Source: Membranipora membranacea (taxonomy: Eukaryota > Bryozoa > Gymnolaemata > Cheilostomatida > Membraniporidae). From it: a DNA stretch of 64,000 nt. Both the position numbers and the translations under genes were made by a program. Where the stretch lies: assembly GCA_914767715.1 (NCBI GenBank), contig OU612071.1, positions 10,153,493 through 10,217,492 on the forward strand. The letters run 5' to 3'. The notes below the pieces were generated by a model. It worked only from the letters and a program-made list of their open reading frames with translations, searched no databases and had not been told where the DNA came from. Positions 35,093 through 46,640 of the stretch are shown one piece after another. The number at the start of each line of letters is the position of its first letter. Positions within the stretch are counted from its first letter, which is position 1.

Positions 35093-35658
35093 AATACACA
35101 GAGATATCACACTGAATATCACACTGAATTCGAGGTCATCTGAACCAAGGGTAAGATCTTATTATAAAGATTTTGAATGTTTATGCATTTTTATGACTAA
35201 ATGATAAATGCCAAGATATTATTGTAAAATTATTGATTGATTTATTGCCTGACGAATAGAACCATATTTATATTTTGTTATTATTGTTTAAAATAAATCC
35301 TTGAGCAATTCCACCGAGAATTGCACCAAACTCAAATCTAAACCAGTGCTCAGTAGTTGAGGCTAGCGCACATTGTACGATAGTAGCTCTACTTACCGCT
35401 GAGGTATTGTTGATCAACAGTTCAGTTGTGTTTTTGGGGTCTCTCTTTAATAACCGAATTATCAGCAATTATAAGTCCAGATCTGCTACCATTGCATTTG
35501 CACTACTTGAACCATACATATCGCGGATTCTAAAACAGAAAATTGGAGGATATTTTATTATTTAGGATTTGAGACAAGGAGTGAACAACTCCAAATTACA
35601 GTCCGATTAATCAAACACAAAATTCATTCACCAAAACAAATTAAAAATTCCATGCTGA

Positions 35659-35690
35659 TAGAGACTCTAACAAATTTGTTAGAGTCTCTA
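35659..35690. repeat. Perfect 32-bp palindrome
   Basis: TAGAGACTCTAACAAA followed directly by its exact reverse complement, with no spacer. It lies about 65 bp left of a fragment (35755-35875) that is shared, inverted, with 51545-51655. Confidence 0.9.
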
Positions 35691-35754
35691 ACAGATGCTT
35701 GTCTCCTGAAAAAATTTTTCCGCTGCGCGGGGCTTTTTTTGTTAGAGAGTTGAC

Positions 35755-35875
35755 CAGACAGATTAAATACGCCTATGCTGTCTGGTATCACCTGCTCCCA
35801 TCCTCTTGGCTCCATTCTCTTTATCTGAAATCTCCTGAGCTGTGAGAACTTGAGCTCTCACATCTCCTCTGGCAA
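35755..35875 (+). mobile_element. Repeat family H end fragment
   Basis: TGTCTGGTATCACCTGCTCC through GAGCTCTCACATCT is the reverse complement of 51545-51655, where it directly adjoins the inverted copy of family H. Here it stands alone, so it is an isolated end. A run of 12 C follows at 35888-35899. Confidence 0.65.
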
Positions 35876-35899
35876 TATTTGACTGCACCCCCCCCCCCC

Positions 35900-36599
35900 A
35901 CCTGGTCGGGTTTCAAGCAACAAAAAAACCAAGGGGCAGTCAATTACTGCCAGTGACCTAGGTCCTAGGTGTTAGAGTAGGCCTGTGACCATTCCTCACT
36001 CATTAGCAGCCTGCAGTACTAGTAGGCTACTAGGTAGCCTGTGAGTGTGAGTAGTCACTCTTGCCTGAGTACATATTTCATCAACATCATTATTATCAAC
36101 TATCAACACCCACACAATAAAGTCCAAACCAACAAGAGTAAGGAAATGCAGTGATGTGAGTGGTAGAAGCAAAGAGTAACAGGGGAAGCCTGTTACTCCT
36201 TGGAAGAAGAAAGAACTAGGTAGTACAAGTAAGTAGCCCCATTTAAATTATTATCAACACTTCCAATCATTCCTGCACATGATGATGATACTCAATCACT
36301 ACCTTAAATTATAACTGTCATACATTATTGTGGAGAATACTACTTCATTTCAGAATGTCTATACTATACTCACAGCCATAGCATATACATATATAGCTAG
36401 GGAAAGTCGAGCAACTTCTCAAACACTGACTCCCACTCCTAGTTCAACTTATGTAAAATAGTCCTCTTGCTTTTTCAGCTAGATCTTGAACAATAGAGCT
36501 GTGATAGATTCCCGCTAATTTATCAATTCCGACAGATGAGCAAGTATGTGTAAGTCTATCAATATTAAGAATTATGTGCTCTTGGTTAGAGATTTTGAA
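35900..36599. other. Intergenic, nothing recognised
   Basis: No gene. A phrase AGAGTAACAGGGGAAGCCTGTTACTC at about 36173-36198 is a short imperfect inverted repeat. Confidence 0.35.
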
Positions 36600-36722
36600 A
36601 CTAGCCGAGCTGCGCCACACAAAAATCGCCTCTAGCCGAGCTGCGCCGTATGTAAATTGCCTCTAGCCGAGCTGCGCCATCTTAAATTATTTTCTCTCAT
36701 GGCGCAGCTCGTCTGCCGTAGA
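36600..36722 (-). mobile_element. 125-bp CpG-rich miniature element, copy 2 (inverted)
   Basis: Reverse-complement copy of 22766-22894. On the minus strand it begins TACGGCAGACGAGCTGCGCC and ends GGCGCAGCTCGGCTAGTTTC, again with three direct units and one inverted unit of GGCGCAGCTCGGCTA. It abuts the RNase H part of repeat family R (TATGCTATTATTACCATGAC at 36732). Confidence 0.8.
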
Positions 36723-36728
36723 TCCGTT

Positions 36729-37190
36729 AGGTATGCTATTATTACCATGACAAGAACATATGCGGTAGATAGTACGGGATGTTAAAGCTGATAACATTAT
36801 CAAAGTTTATACAGATGGTTCACAAACTTATCTCCACGTCGGATCGGCTGTATACATTACTAGTAATAATACTCCTCCGGTTGTACCAGATATAGTAGAG
36901 TTTCAATCCTTTGGAAAAGAGTCACAAAGCTGTCTCAAATGCTTCAACGATTGTCTGATTTTTAGAAGGCCTGAATAATGCTATCTTTATAAGCCAGGCT
37001 GCAACGCATATGCTTTAGTATAACATACACACTCCTTAAATAGTCTTGGAATGCCGGGACAAGCTCACATTACTTGGGCATAGAAATACTGTCAAGGTCA
37101 TCTAGGTGCCAGGACACATTGGATTTTATGGAAAGGTTCTTTCAGATCTAGAGTGGGAGGGAGTGGATAGGCTATATCTTTGATGCACTT
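36729..37190 (+). pseudogene. RNase H-like remnant of family R, copy A
   Basis: The frame reads IIKVYTDGSQTYLHVGSAVYI near 36797-36860, with the first catalytic aspartate of RNase H in YTDGS. Later it has VKVPGHIGFYG near 37090-37135, cognate of the W-V-P-G-H-x-G-I-x-G-N-E motif of retroelement RNase H. The middle is frameshifted and shortened, so no active enzyme remains. It belongs to the same repeat as 42349-42790 and 45015-45400. Confidence 0.7.
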
Positions 37191-37857
37191 GAAATGGTGC
37201 ACTTTGGGGTGTACACTAACAACTAGTTAATGGCAAATGCTCAATTTATATAAATTTACAACTCACCGAATTACACTATTCTACTTCTGAATCGACAACC
37301 ATCAAAGAAATTTAATCTTGATCTACCTGTCTTGTTACGGTGATATCGAACCTAGAGGTAGACAAAAATATGGGTGAGAGACAACGTCATGATAGAAAAA
37401 CATATACAAATATAAACAGAATAAAATATGAACTCGCAAGCACAATCACACAATCATCTTGGTTACTTGGCTGATTGCATTGTTTTTCTTGTTGTTTTTT
37501 TGTTGTTTTTTTGTAAGTTATAATAGTATCTAATACTGAATATGTGGCTATATATCTGTGTGCTGCTGCCACATATTTCAGCTCCAAGTAATGTTTTTGA
37601 TGTCCTCAGTTCTCTTGGTGGATCAAGAGTCCCCGAGCTAAACGCTTAACTTGCTATTGATACCTCACTCACTCTCCCTAATCATCCATGTTCATTCATG
37701 TATGAACTGGGGCTTCTCATTCATACTGTTTAACATATTATTTGTGATACTTTATAGTTGTCTTCTCTTGTACACGAGAAGGCAACTAGCAAATGTAATA
37801 CATAAAATTCCTCATACTCACAATCTTTACTAGCATTCACATTACGCGTAACCACAT
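37191..37857 (+). other. Segment of duplication A missing from copy B
   Basis: About 700 bases between the RNase H remnant and the coiled-coil frame. Copy B jumps from GGCTATATCTT straight to CTACAGTTTCC, so this piece was deleted there at a short ATCTT homology, or inserted here. No gene is supported in it. Confidence 0.55.
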
Positions 37858-38435
37858 TCATCTAAACTCGTTCACAACATCTTCTACAGTTTCCAGAGAT
37901 TTACTGGTTGGCGTGTCCGTGATTATCTCCTCTGTAGTAGTTTTAGGGATGAAAACCTCCTTTGTCGTGACGATTGGCGGTGCCTGAGGCTGAGAGGGGG
38001 GAGTGATTGGGATGATACCTACTTTTTGTCTTTTCTTAGCCTCCCTTTCCGCTTGAAACTGTTTAAAACGCTCCATGGCCAAAGCTCGTGCTGCCTCTGC
38101 AGCCCTCTCCTGTTCTAGTTCTGTTTCGAGGTCAGCTCTCAGGGAATTTGCTTTCTCCTCAAAGTTCTGTACTATGGGGAGGAGGTTTTCATGCAGATTA
38201 AGGCCATGAGTGGGGCACAAAACCTCAAGGTCAGAAGCTTGGGCCAATATCTTGGCTAAATCAAAGTCGAGGGCCCTATTAACTGTATCAACAGAGAAAT
38301 CAATATTATCAAACATGCTCTGGTAATCAAAGATAGACAAACTGATGTTTTTGATTTCATCACATAAATCACTTGCTTGCTGCCAGACTGAAACTCCGGT
38401 TTGCCAAGCCTCATTATTACAACTGTCATCAGATA
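37858..38435 (-). CDS. Unknown coiled-coil protein or mobile-element frame, copy A
   Basis: An open frame of about 190 codons reads from ISDDSCNNEAW (the paralogue has ATG at the ISDD isoleucine) to VEDVVNEFR and stop. From the internal ATG at 38340 it is 160 residues. The N-terminal part is mixed helical. The middle, with FEEKANSLRADLETELEQER then AAEAARALAMERFKQFQAER, is a charged coiled coil ending in AKKRQKV. The C-terminal part is Pro/Thr/Val-rich and disordered. I recognise no family. A near-identical copy lies at 42797-43346 on the same strand, and both are joined to family R repeat DNA, so it probably belongs to a mobile or duplicated segment. No promoter or splice signal was established. 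Confidence 0.45.
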
Positions 38436-38812
38436 TATTTACTCTATCTGCCTGAATACTACTTTGTTAAACCTATACTATACTACCGAGCAGTGAGATC
38501 TACCAACTCTAAGAGGACTTCTCCGATAAAATGTGAGTGACAGCACCTGCAGCAAATTCATAGTTTTTTTTTTCAAAACTTTACTAAACTTTTGGTTCTA
38601 TTTGGCTCTTCATTGAGCTGAAAGATAGACGACGCTGATACAATCGGATTATGAAGCCATAGAATAGTTTGGACGGTAGTGGAAAATTTATTGTAAGCAC
38701 CAAGTTCTTGGCTCATTATTAATATTCTCCATGTTCACAATGACATCCCTGTTTTGCTTCAATTCTAAGAATAACTTTATCACAGATAATTTTCTATTTC
38801 CTTTTTGAAGGG

Positions 38813-41455
38813 CACTCACATTATGTCATTAATGTGGCATTTGTCTACGATGAAGCTGTCTACAAGACCGCCAAAGAAGTTGGGTAAGATAATTTCTGAT
38901 CAGGATAAAGTTTAATATTGTTCCTTTGAGATTTAGTTTTGCACAAATGACTGCTTAAAAATCTTTACCTTCTTAGATGTTTTTAACAGGTTATCGATGC
39001 CACCTATTTACACAACTCACTTTCAGTTCTAGGTTCTGCCTTGAAAATATTTCACATGAGATCACAATGACCAAACTGTTGCATAGAACAAATGTGACAG
39101 CCATCACCTATCACGTACCAGGTTGTCACAAAGAACCATCTGGCTTTCACTGGGAATGCCATAATAATAATACTTTCCTATTTCACTTCCAGTGGCAGAA
39201 ATAAGTACATTCAAATAAACATTTATAACAATAAACAAAGATTAACTAATGGACTGTATCCTGGTGTGTGTGATTGTGCTTTGCCGTTTCTGTTGGGTGA
39301 AAGCTAATTATTTTTCGCTTTACTATTGCCTGCTTTTTATAATTTAATGGATATCCTATTTTCATATCCTTTTTGTTTGCTAGTATAACAAGATGGTTTT
39401 TAACTTGTTTAGTTGGTATTAACTGAGAGAGAAAATACATTTTAGTTATGCACACATACGCATAAGAACATTGTCTTATCTTCACCACTGGTGATTGGCA
39501 CACTGATTAAGTGCCGTCACACAAATCATGAGTGTACCATGAGTACTAATACCATAATCTTGTCAATATTTTCAAATGGGAAGCGACGCTATGTCGACAC
39601 TGGTACTTTTTTTTTCAGATTTGATGTCCAGACTGTGGTTGAGAGGCCATACCTCCACTTTATCGGCCGATCAAAGTGTTCTATTGAGGACCAATTGTTA
39701 TATATACTAGAGTGTATAATTTAACTCCAACAGTGCGGCACCCCCTTGTCTTTTCAACGGCTAGAGTATAAAGATGTTATACGATTTAATACAGGTAGGA
39801 AAATCACAGCAGAATACATTATTAGGTTTATTTTCACTTCCTAAATATAATGGCTTGGACCAAACTACATTGGATTTTAGACTAACCAGGATCTTTAATG
39901 GAGAATTGTTTTTGAGGAGAGGGGGTGGATTGTAACAACTTCCCATTGTATTTTCATTTTGAATAAAAATACACTTAGAATAATGTAAAGCCTCCATCGG
40001 AGTAAATGATGTCACAGGGATAAAATGTCTTTAAACCATGCAGCGTGTTATCCTTGCTTTCGTAGGTGATCTGCCAGCTCGCGAGTTTGAGACTGGCAAT
40101 GCGGGAGGTGGTGACTACCCATGTCATTGTGGCAGACATTCAGACTGCTTCACAAAGCCTCGTGAGCTCTTTTTAGACCCACCATATAATTCCTTACAAC
40201 AACGAATCTCCCTGATCAATAAAACATCAAACCCACAAGAAGGAGTGTACCCAGATAAAATGAAAGTAAGTAGTGTCAAATCATGTAAGTTTGCTAAGTA
40301 TGATGACTGTTACCTCAATCCGGAAGCTTGTCAGTATTAGGCTGCCCAGCGCCTAGGCGAATTTGCTTTGCTATTTGATCGCAGGGTTTAAAAGCATAAT
40401 TATTTATTTCCCTAAAAAATTGTAAAGAGAAGCTGTACAGCAACAACTGGACAACATGGGAGTAGAAAGGAGAGGAGATGAATGTGTAGGCACTCAAAGA
40501 CATGTTAAAGACTACTCTGAAAGGTAGCAATCCTTCAATTGTATCATATAAGGTCATTTAAACAGGTGGAAACCTCAGGTCACTGGCACCATTAATCAGC
40601 AACATCAGTATAGGCAAGTTATATAAAAGATGCTGTAACAACTTTTCCTACTAATGAAGGTTTTATTCATCTGAGGCCTTGAAACAAATAATGTTATTTT
40701 GCCAGGTGTGCGAAGACTACCAGCCCTATGCTCACAAGGGCATTCACTAGAGGAGCTTGGACTTGAATTGTATGAAGTGGTGCACTGTGATCCGCTGCAT
40801 GACTTCAAAAACAGTATTCAAAACATATTTGAGGAGCTACAACATCAAATCCAGGATTTGGAGCTGAAGTCAAAAGTTTCAGAGTTTTGTAAGTCATGTA
40901 TCGGTGAACGGCGCAATATCAGAGGAACAGATGCTAGGCAGTATCTGGTGAATCTCGCTCTGCTTTTGGAGAATGCAATTTATCAGAGAGATAGGTAAGG
41001 AGAGTATGATGAGTCATTGGCAATTTGCTCGCCATAAGCCTAGTTTAAATTATCCAGGCTCATACCTGATATGATGATCACAATCAATTTATCCTAATTA
41101 TTAGTTGACTCATAGAATCTACCTGAATAAATACTCTTAAAATTTAGGGTCTGAAGTTATGAATTAATGATTATTAAACTGCTACAATGATTTTCATGAA
41201 CACAGAAAATTCACAATGACCACTTGCTGGATCGCTAGCAGCGCTGCAGGGTACGGGACAGGCATAATGCATTTGGGTATAAGGCTATTATTCCACAGCA
41301 ATCAATCAGCTCATTATCATAATGACCAAGTATTTGCTTTTTACACCTACCTTCAACAAGAAAATACTCCGAATACTTCAAGCTATGAACTCATTTTTAT
41401 TACCCATTCTTCTGTTGTGGCCAAAAAACAGAAGTCGATAAAATAGGACTCTTGT
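38813..41455 (+). CDS. Spliced gene of the GDLPAREF transposon-like family (probably decayed)
   Basis: Exons chain as follows: 38812-38883 (HSHYVINVAFVYDEAV), 38990 to about 39031, 39619-39713 (VERPYLHFIGRSKC), about 40071-40264 (DLPAREFETGNAGGGDYPCH, then CG), 40490-40523 (34-nt microexon, ALKDMLKTTLK), 40706-40994 (GVRRLPALC, YEVVHCDPLHDFK, IFEELQHQ) and 41206 onward. Protein content matches a large uncharacterised animal family, common in cnidarians, with GD-x-PAR-x-F-x-x-GN, a CxC zinc-knuckle-like pair, GVQRVP and EPLHD blocks. It is thought to derive from a transposon. Several joins have strong donors (GTAAGT at 40265, GTAAGG at 40995). The donor after 39031 (GTTCTA) is poor, and a later piece at 41605-41760 (LRFHLNALVFSVLYTELFASPK) changes frame at a CCCCCAAAAA run. 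It is therefore likely a broken copy. No catalytic triad was identified. Confidence 0.6.
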
Positions 41456-41994
41456 GTATAATGATGGAACTAATTATTAAGTTCAAATTGGTTCTATTGG
41501 GTCTTAGTGATAATTTCAATCATCCCAGAGTATTTCATCTTATTGTGACACTGTTTATGTGCTATTTTTAGGCAGATAAGGAAAGTCTGAAGAATGATCA
41601 GGGCTCTGACAGAGCTCCAGAGATTGGCCTATCATACTCAGGAAGATCTGACCTGCAGAGATGCCTTAAGGTTCCACCTCAATGCTCTAGTGTTTTCGGT
41701 GCTCTATACAGAACTATTTGCCTCCCCCAAAAATATTTTCATCTTCACCACTATCATGAAACAATAAAATGCTTGCAAAGAAAGCAAGGCAAAGAAATCT
41801 GAGAAGAATATGATATTGAGCATCAACGTGTAACCTGTTTCACCTCAAGTTAAGCCGTTATAAAAGGCTGCTTTGTTATTTCTGCTAATTTTTGTATTTT
41901 TGAAGGCAAATGTCAGACACAAGTAACAAACACGCTCCGAATGTTACTGAAAATATCATAGTGATGACTCACTTTATCACTGAACACAGTATAT

Positions 41995-42350
41995 CAAGTA
42001 TGGTCAGAGAGACAAATATCTGTGATTTAAGAACAGAGTAAGTTATTTGGCTGCATGCTATATCCCAGAATGACAAATCATCCAGAAATGGATGATTATG
42101 GGCATGTTAGTCAATGTACAGAAATTATCCGCATCACCCCTCAGCTTTATCCATTCATGATAAAATTATTGTAGAAGCTTCCAGTCAATAGCTTTTCATT
42201 CAAATCATCATCTCCCCATCTCAATTGCGAATCTATTTGTGAACAACTCCTGTCTTTATAGCCCAATTATTGAACAGATAATATTATTATTTGACAGATG
42301 ACATTTCAATTTATCAGCCAGATGTGCGACAATAAGGATGTGTTCAAGTA
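41995..42350 (+). mobile_element. Retroelement-like repeat family R, copy 2 (5' part)
   Basis: Near-identical to 22404-22765, starting AAGTATGGTCAGAGAGACAA and ending GACAATAAGGATGTGTTCAAG. Here it runs on into the RNase H remnant without the 125-bp element, so it shows the uninterrupted order. Confidence 0.8.
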
Positions 42351-42790
42351 TGCTATTTTTACCATGACAAGAACATATGCGGTAGATAGAACGGGATGTT
42401 AAAACTGATAACATTATCAAAGTTTATACAGATGGTTCACAAAATTATCTCGGCGTCGGATCGGCTGTATACATTACTAGTAATAATACTCCTTCGGTTG
42501 TACCAGATATAGTAGAGTTTCAATCCTTTGGAAAAGAGTCACAAAGCTGTCTCAAATGCTTTAACGATGGCCTGATTTTTAGAAGGCCTGAATAATGCTA
42601 TCTTTATAAGCCAGGCTGCAATGCATATGCTTTAATCACACATACACACTCCTTAAATAGTCTTGGAATGCCGAGACAAGCTCACATTACTTGGGCATAG
42701 AAATACTGTCAAGGTCATCTAGGTGCCAGGACACATTGGATTTTATGGAAAGGTTCTTTAAGACCTCGAGTGGGAGGGAGTGGATAGGCT
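42349..42790 (+). pseudogene. RNase H-like remnant of family R, copy B
   Basis: Same content as 36729-37190: VYTDGSQNYLGVGSAVYI near 42424-42480 and VPGHIGFYG near 42725-42750, with the same internal truncation. Copies A and B therefore share an already damaged ancestor and were duplicated together with the coiled-coil frame. Confidence 0.7.
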
Positions 42791-42796
42791 ATATCT

Positions 42797-43346
42797 TCTA
42801 CAGTTTCCAGAGATTTACTGGTTGGCGTGTCCATGATTATCTCCTCTGTAGTAGTTTTAGGGGTAACCTCATTTGTCATGGCGATTGGCGGTGCCTGAGG
42901 CTGAGATGGGGGGTGACAGGGATGACACCTACTTTTTGTCTTTTCTTAGCCTCCATTTCAGCTTGGAACTGTCTAAAACGCTCCATGGCCAAAGCTTGTG
43001 CTGGTTTTGCAGCCCTCTCCTGTTCTAGTTCTGTTTCGAGGTCAGCTCTGAGGGAATTTGCTTTCTCCTCAAAGTTCTGTACTATGGTTTGGAGGTTTTC
43101 ATGCAGGTTAAGGCCATGAGTGGAGCACAAAACCTCAAGGTCAGAAGCTTGGGCCAATATCTTGGCTAAATCAAAGTCGAGGGCCCTATTAATTGTATCA
43201 ACAGAGAAACCAAAATTATCAAACATGCTCTGGTAATCAAAGATAGACAAACTGATGTTTTTGATTTCATCACATAAATCACTTGCTTGGTGCCAGACTG
43301 AAACTCCGGCTTGCCAACCCTCATTATTACAACTGTCATCAGACAT
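42797..43346 (-). pseudogene. Coiled-coil frame, copy B (frameshifted)
   Basis: Starts with ATG at 43346 (MSDDSCNNEGWQAG) and follows copy A closely through the coiled coil to AKKRQKVGVIPVTP. There a one-base difference in the C-run near 42911 shifts the frame, so the Pro/Thr-rich tail is lost and 42876 is the frame's end. The tail DNA is still visible to 42797. No family is recognised. Confidence 0.55.
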
Positions 43347-44561
43347 ATTTACTCTATATGCCTGAATACTACTTTGTAAAACCTATACTATACTACCGAG
43401 CAGTGAGATCTACCAACTCTAAGAGGACTTCTCCGAGCAGTGAGTTCTACTGACTCTAAGAAGGATTTCTTCGAAGTAACAGTGATGTCGCTGGCAGTTA
43501 AGAGGTTTTCTAAGCACTAGGAGCCTCCGACTAGAAATGTCACCACAAACAGTTCAAACCTCTGGAGAAACACCTTGTTCTTACAAATTTAAGCCACAAA
43601 GTACTACAGCATAGTACGCAGTAACAGCGAAATACACCACAGATTCTAAGCAAGACTAAATTATAGTCCTTTCTCCTTGGTTGAAGCTGGAAACAGTAAC
43701 CAGTCGTAGCATTAGAAGGCAGTGTTGCTGAGTTCAAAAAGTTTTATTCTTTTATCTCAATTAAGCAACATGTCAATCTTTTACAACAACACATGTTGTA
43801 TTATACTCCCCGAACCCTCCATTATCTGTTTTAGTTACTGGGTGCGAACGGATGTTGATGGTATAGCTGCCACCACAATAAGGATATCATTATCACAAAG
43901 CTTCAACCTAGGGAAACCAATATCAATCAATCATCACTAAATTATGTCAGTTGTCGATGTCATTATCCAAGTATTGTATTTTTTCCCTAATCACACTAAA
44001 CTTAATTTGAATCATTTGACATCTGGCAGTTTGAAAATATCCACATAATGTGACAAGTGTCCAAAACTTTTATTGGCATAATAATTGACCAAACAACTAT
44101 TCAAATCATCACTTCCCCATACAAACCGGGATTTATCTTTTGCGTAATTTCCCGTCCTAATGAACACACTATAAAATTGTCAATAATAATATTTTGACAG
44201 TTTGCAGTTCCAATTAACATTAACAGCTTACTAATATACATAAATAAACACTTTACGCTGGAAGCTATAGGTTATTTGATACAGGCTGAGCGTCCTCCCT
44301 CGTTCATCGCAATCCTCATGACACAACGGAACTGTGCTATCCTCTTATACACTTTTTTGTATAGCATTTGTATAAAAAATGGTGCATGCCCTACTTGAAA
44401 CTTAATTTAATTTCATTTTGTACCATTTACATTTTCTATCAAATATCGCACGATAGACTACGGTTCATCCTTATTCAGATTTTCAAAGATTTAACACTCT
44501 TAAGTATCGTAAATCAGTCTGCAACGTCCTAATGTATAAAATAGAACACATAGAGTTCATC
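43347..44561. other. Flank of duplication B, nothing recognised
   Basis: The first 100 bases (to about 43435) still match copy A's flank (CTACCGAGCAGTGAGATCTACC), and a short local repeat of the GAGCAGTGAG phrase follows. No gene is supported afterward. AATATCCACATAATG and related phrases near 44030-44080 reappear inverted near 46360-46400. Confidence 0.45.
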
Positions 44562-45400
44562 AATTGCATTGGTGGCACCGATGGACAGACCATATCCTCT
44601 GCTGAGTAGACAGAACAAGTTTTGACGGATGGATTAGAGTGTACACTGTTCCCTTACGGTAAAAATGACAAATATCTGTTATTTGAGAAAAGAGTAAGTT
44701 TACTTGCTGCATGCTATATCCCATATTGACAACAACATCGAAAGGTGGGTCATTATGGGCATTTTACTTAATGTACAAAAATTATACGCATCACCCCTCA
44801 GCTTTGTCGATTCATGATAAAATTATTGTAGTAGCTTCCAGTCAAGAGTCAAAGAGCGCTTCATTCAAATCATCATTTCCCCATCACAATTGTGAATCTA
44901 TTTGTAAACCATTCCTGTCTTTATAGCCCAATTAATGTAAAGATAATATTAATATTTGACAGATGGCATTTCAATTTACTAACCTGATGTACAGCAATAA
45001 GGATGTGTTTAAGTATCCTTTTTCTACCATTACAAGACCGTATGCGATGGATAACATTATCAAATTTTATATAGATGGTTCATAAAATGATCTCGGTGTT
45101 GGATCAGGTTACTAGTAATAATAATCCTCCTGTTGTACGGAATATAGTAGAGTTTCAATCCCTCAGAAGAAGAGTCACAGTATTCCAAGCTGAATTACTG
45201 CTGTCTCAAATGCTTTTGCCATTGTCTGATTTCTGAGAAGTCCTGAATAATGCTAATTTTATCGAGCCAAGCTGCAGTGCATGTGCTTAAATCACACATT
45301 CACGCTTCTAAAAAATTCATCTAGGTGCCAGGACACATTGGCATTTCTGGAAACGAATCAGCTGATTCATTGGTGAATAGGTTGTTTCGGTAACAGGCCA
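44562..45400 (+). mobile_element. Retroelement-like repeat family R, copy 3 (most diverged, longest)
   Basis: Contains the 5' part (GGATTAGAGTGTACACTGTTC onward), then RNase H remnants: KFYIDGS near 45060, a stop, then VEFQSLRRRVTVFQAELL near 45150-45200, which preserves the FQAE segment deleted in copies A and B, and VPGHIGISGNESADSLVN near 45327-45380. Together these establish an RNase H domain of a retroelement. Frameshifts and stops make it inactive. Confidence 0.75.
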
Positions 45401-46563
45401 ATCAAGGTGCACCTGCAAAGGTGCTGGAACCACATGCCAAATCTACAATCAAGGGAAGCACAGTACTTTTCATCAAATGGTACTAAAGGGGGCAGCTAAG
45501 CACACACAAACTCCAGTCGTATTTCGGAGCATTTTTTACAAAGATTTTAGATTAAACTTTGTTTTATGGAAGGTTTGAGTTCTATGGGTTTTTAAGACCT
45601 GAGCCCAGGTTATATAGAATTACCTCAGTCAGCCCGATCTCAAAGATAAAGACATTTTTCTATTCTTGCATTTGTATTAGTAAAGCATTGCCATACAGCC
45701 TGTAGAGCTAGTAAATGTTTCTGTTGTACTAACCTAGAACCTGTAACTATCCTTATTCCACAATTCTTTAAGTTTGACTTCAGAAATTTTTATCATGTAG
45801 AATGTGTCGAAAAAATAGTCTTTAAGGTTGTTTCAGAAGAACTATAACAACAAATAGGCTGCATTAACATTGCCATACAAATGAATACGATGCAAATTAT
45901 TGGCCAATACTACCTTGGGTAAATTTTTGTCTGATAAGGTAAGAATTGCAAATTTTGCCTGAGTTCATAAGCTTATTTATAATCTATAGTTAAGTACATA
46001 AAATCTATATTCTTATGTATGGAAATCAATCTGAATGTATAATTCTCTCCGCCATCCCTTTGTTTATTATCCTTATCAATATTAGCTTCTGGTACAAGGT
46101 TATATTAGATAGGTTCATATCAATTTTGTAACCATTTATACAGTTCACAGTTTAAGACTGCCCTAAAACAGACAACAAGTCAATTTTTAGTGTCATATCT
46201 AGGATGTTGTGATTGCAATTTGAAAAGAAAGATGAAATAATTGGGTTATTTAGACAAGAAAATTGCAAAAAGAACAGATCCGCAATTGATATGGGGAAGC
46301 GGTGATTTCAATAGTGTTATTCCTATGCTAAAGTCGAGTGAAGTATTTTACCAATGAAAATGTTGTCTCATTATGTGGATATTTTCAGACTGCCATATGT
46401 CGAATAAGTATTATAAAGTGTCGTATGATTAGGGAAAAAAGACAATACATGGTCAAATAACATTGACCACTGACAAAATTTAGTGATGATTGATATTTGT
46501 TTTGTTAAGGAACCTAGAGATATGATATCCTGATGGTGGTGGAGTCTATACCATTAACATGAC
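45401..46563. other. Intergenic, nothing recognised
   Basis: Unique AT-rich DNA upstream of the four-cysteine peptide gene. 46360-46480 resembles the reverse complement of about 43960-44075 (ATAATGTGGATATT, GACTGCCATATGTCGAATAAG, GTCGTATGATTAGGGAAAAAA against their partners), a weak inverted repeat. Confidence 0.4.
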
Positions 46564-46640
46564 TATAAAAATGACCATTGTAACGAAGAGTATCATTACC
46601 GCTCTGACTGCTCACAAGCACCATCACAACACTTCTTGCA
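46564..46640 (+). promoter_or_regulatory. TATA box and non-coding first exon of the four-cysteine peptide gene
   Basis: TATAAAA at 46564-46570, expected start near 46594, and leader ending CTTCTTGCA at 46640 on a strong donor GTAAGTTA. The layout equals that of the two amphipathic peptide genes. Confidence 0.6.
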
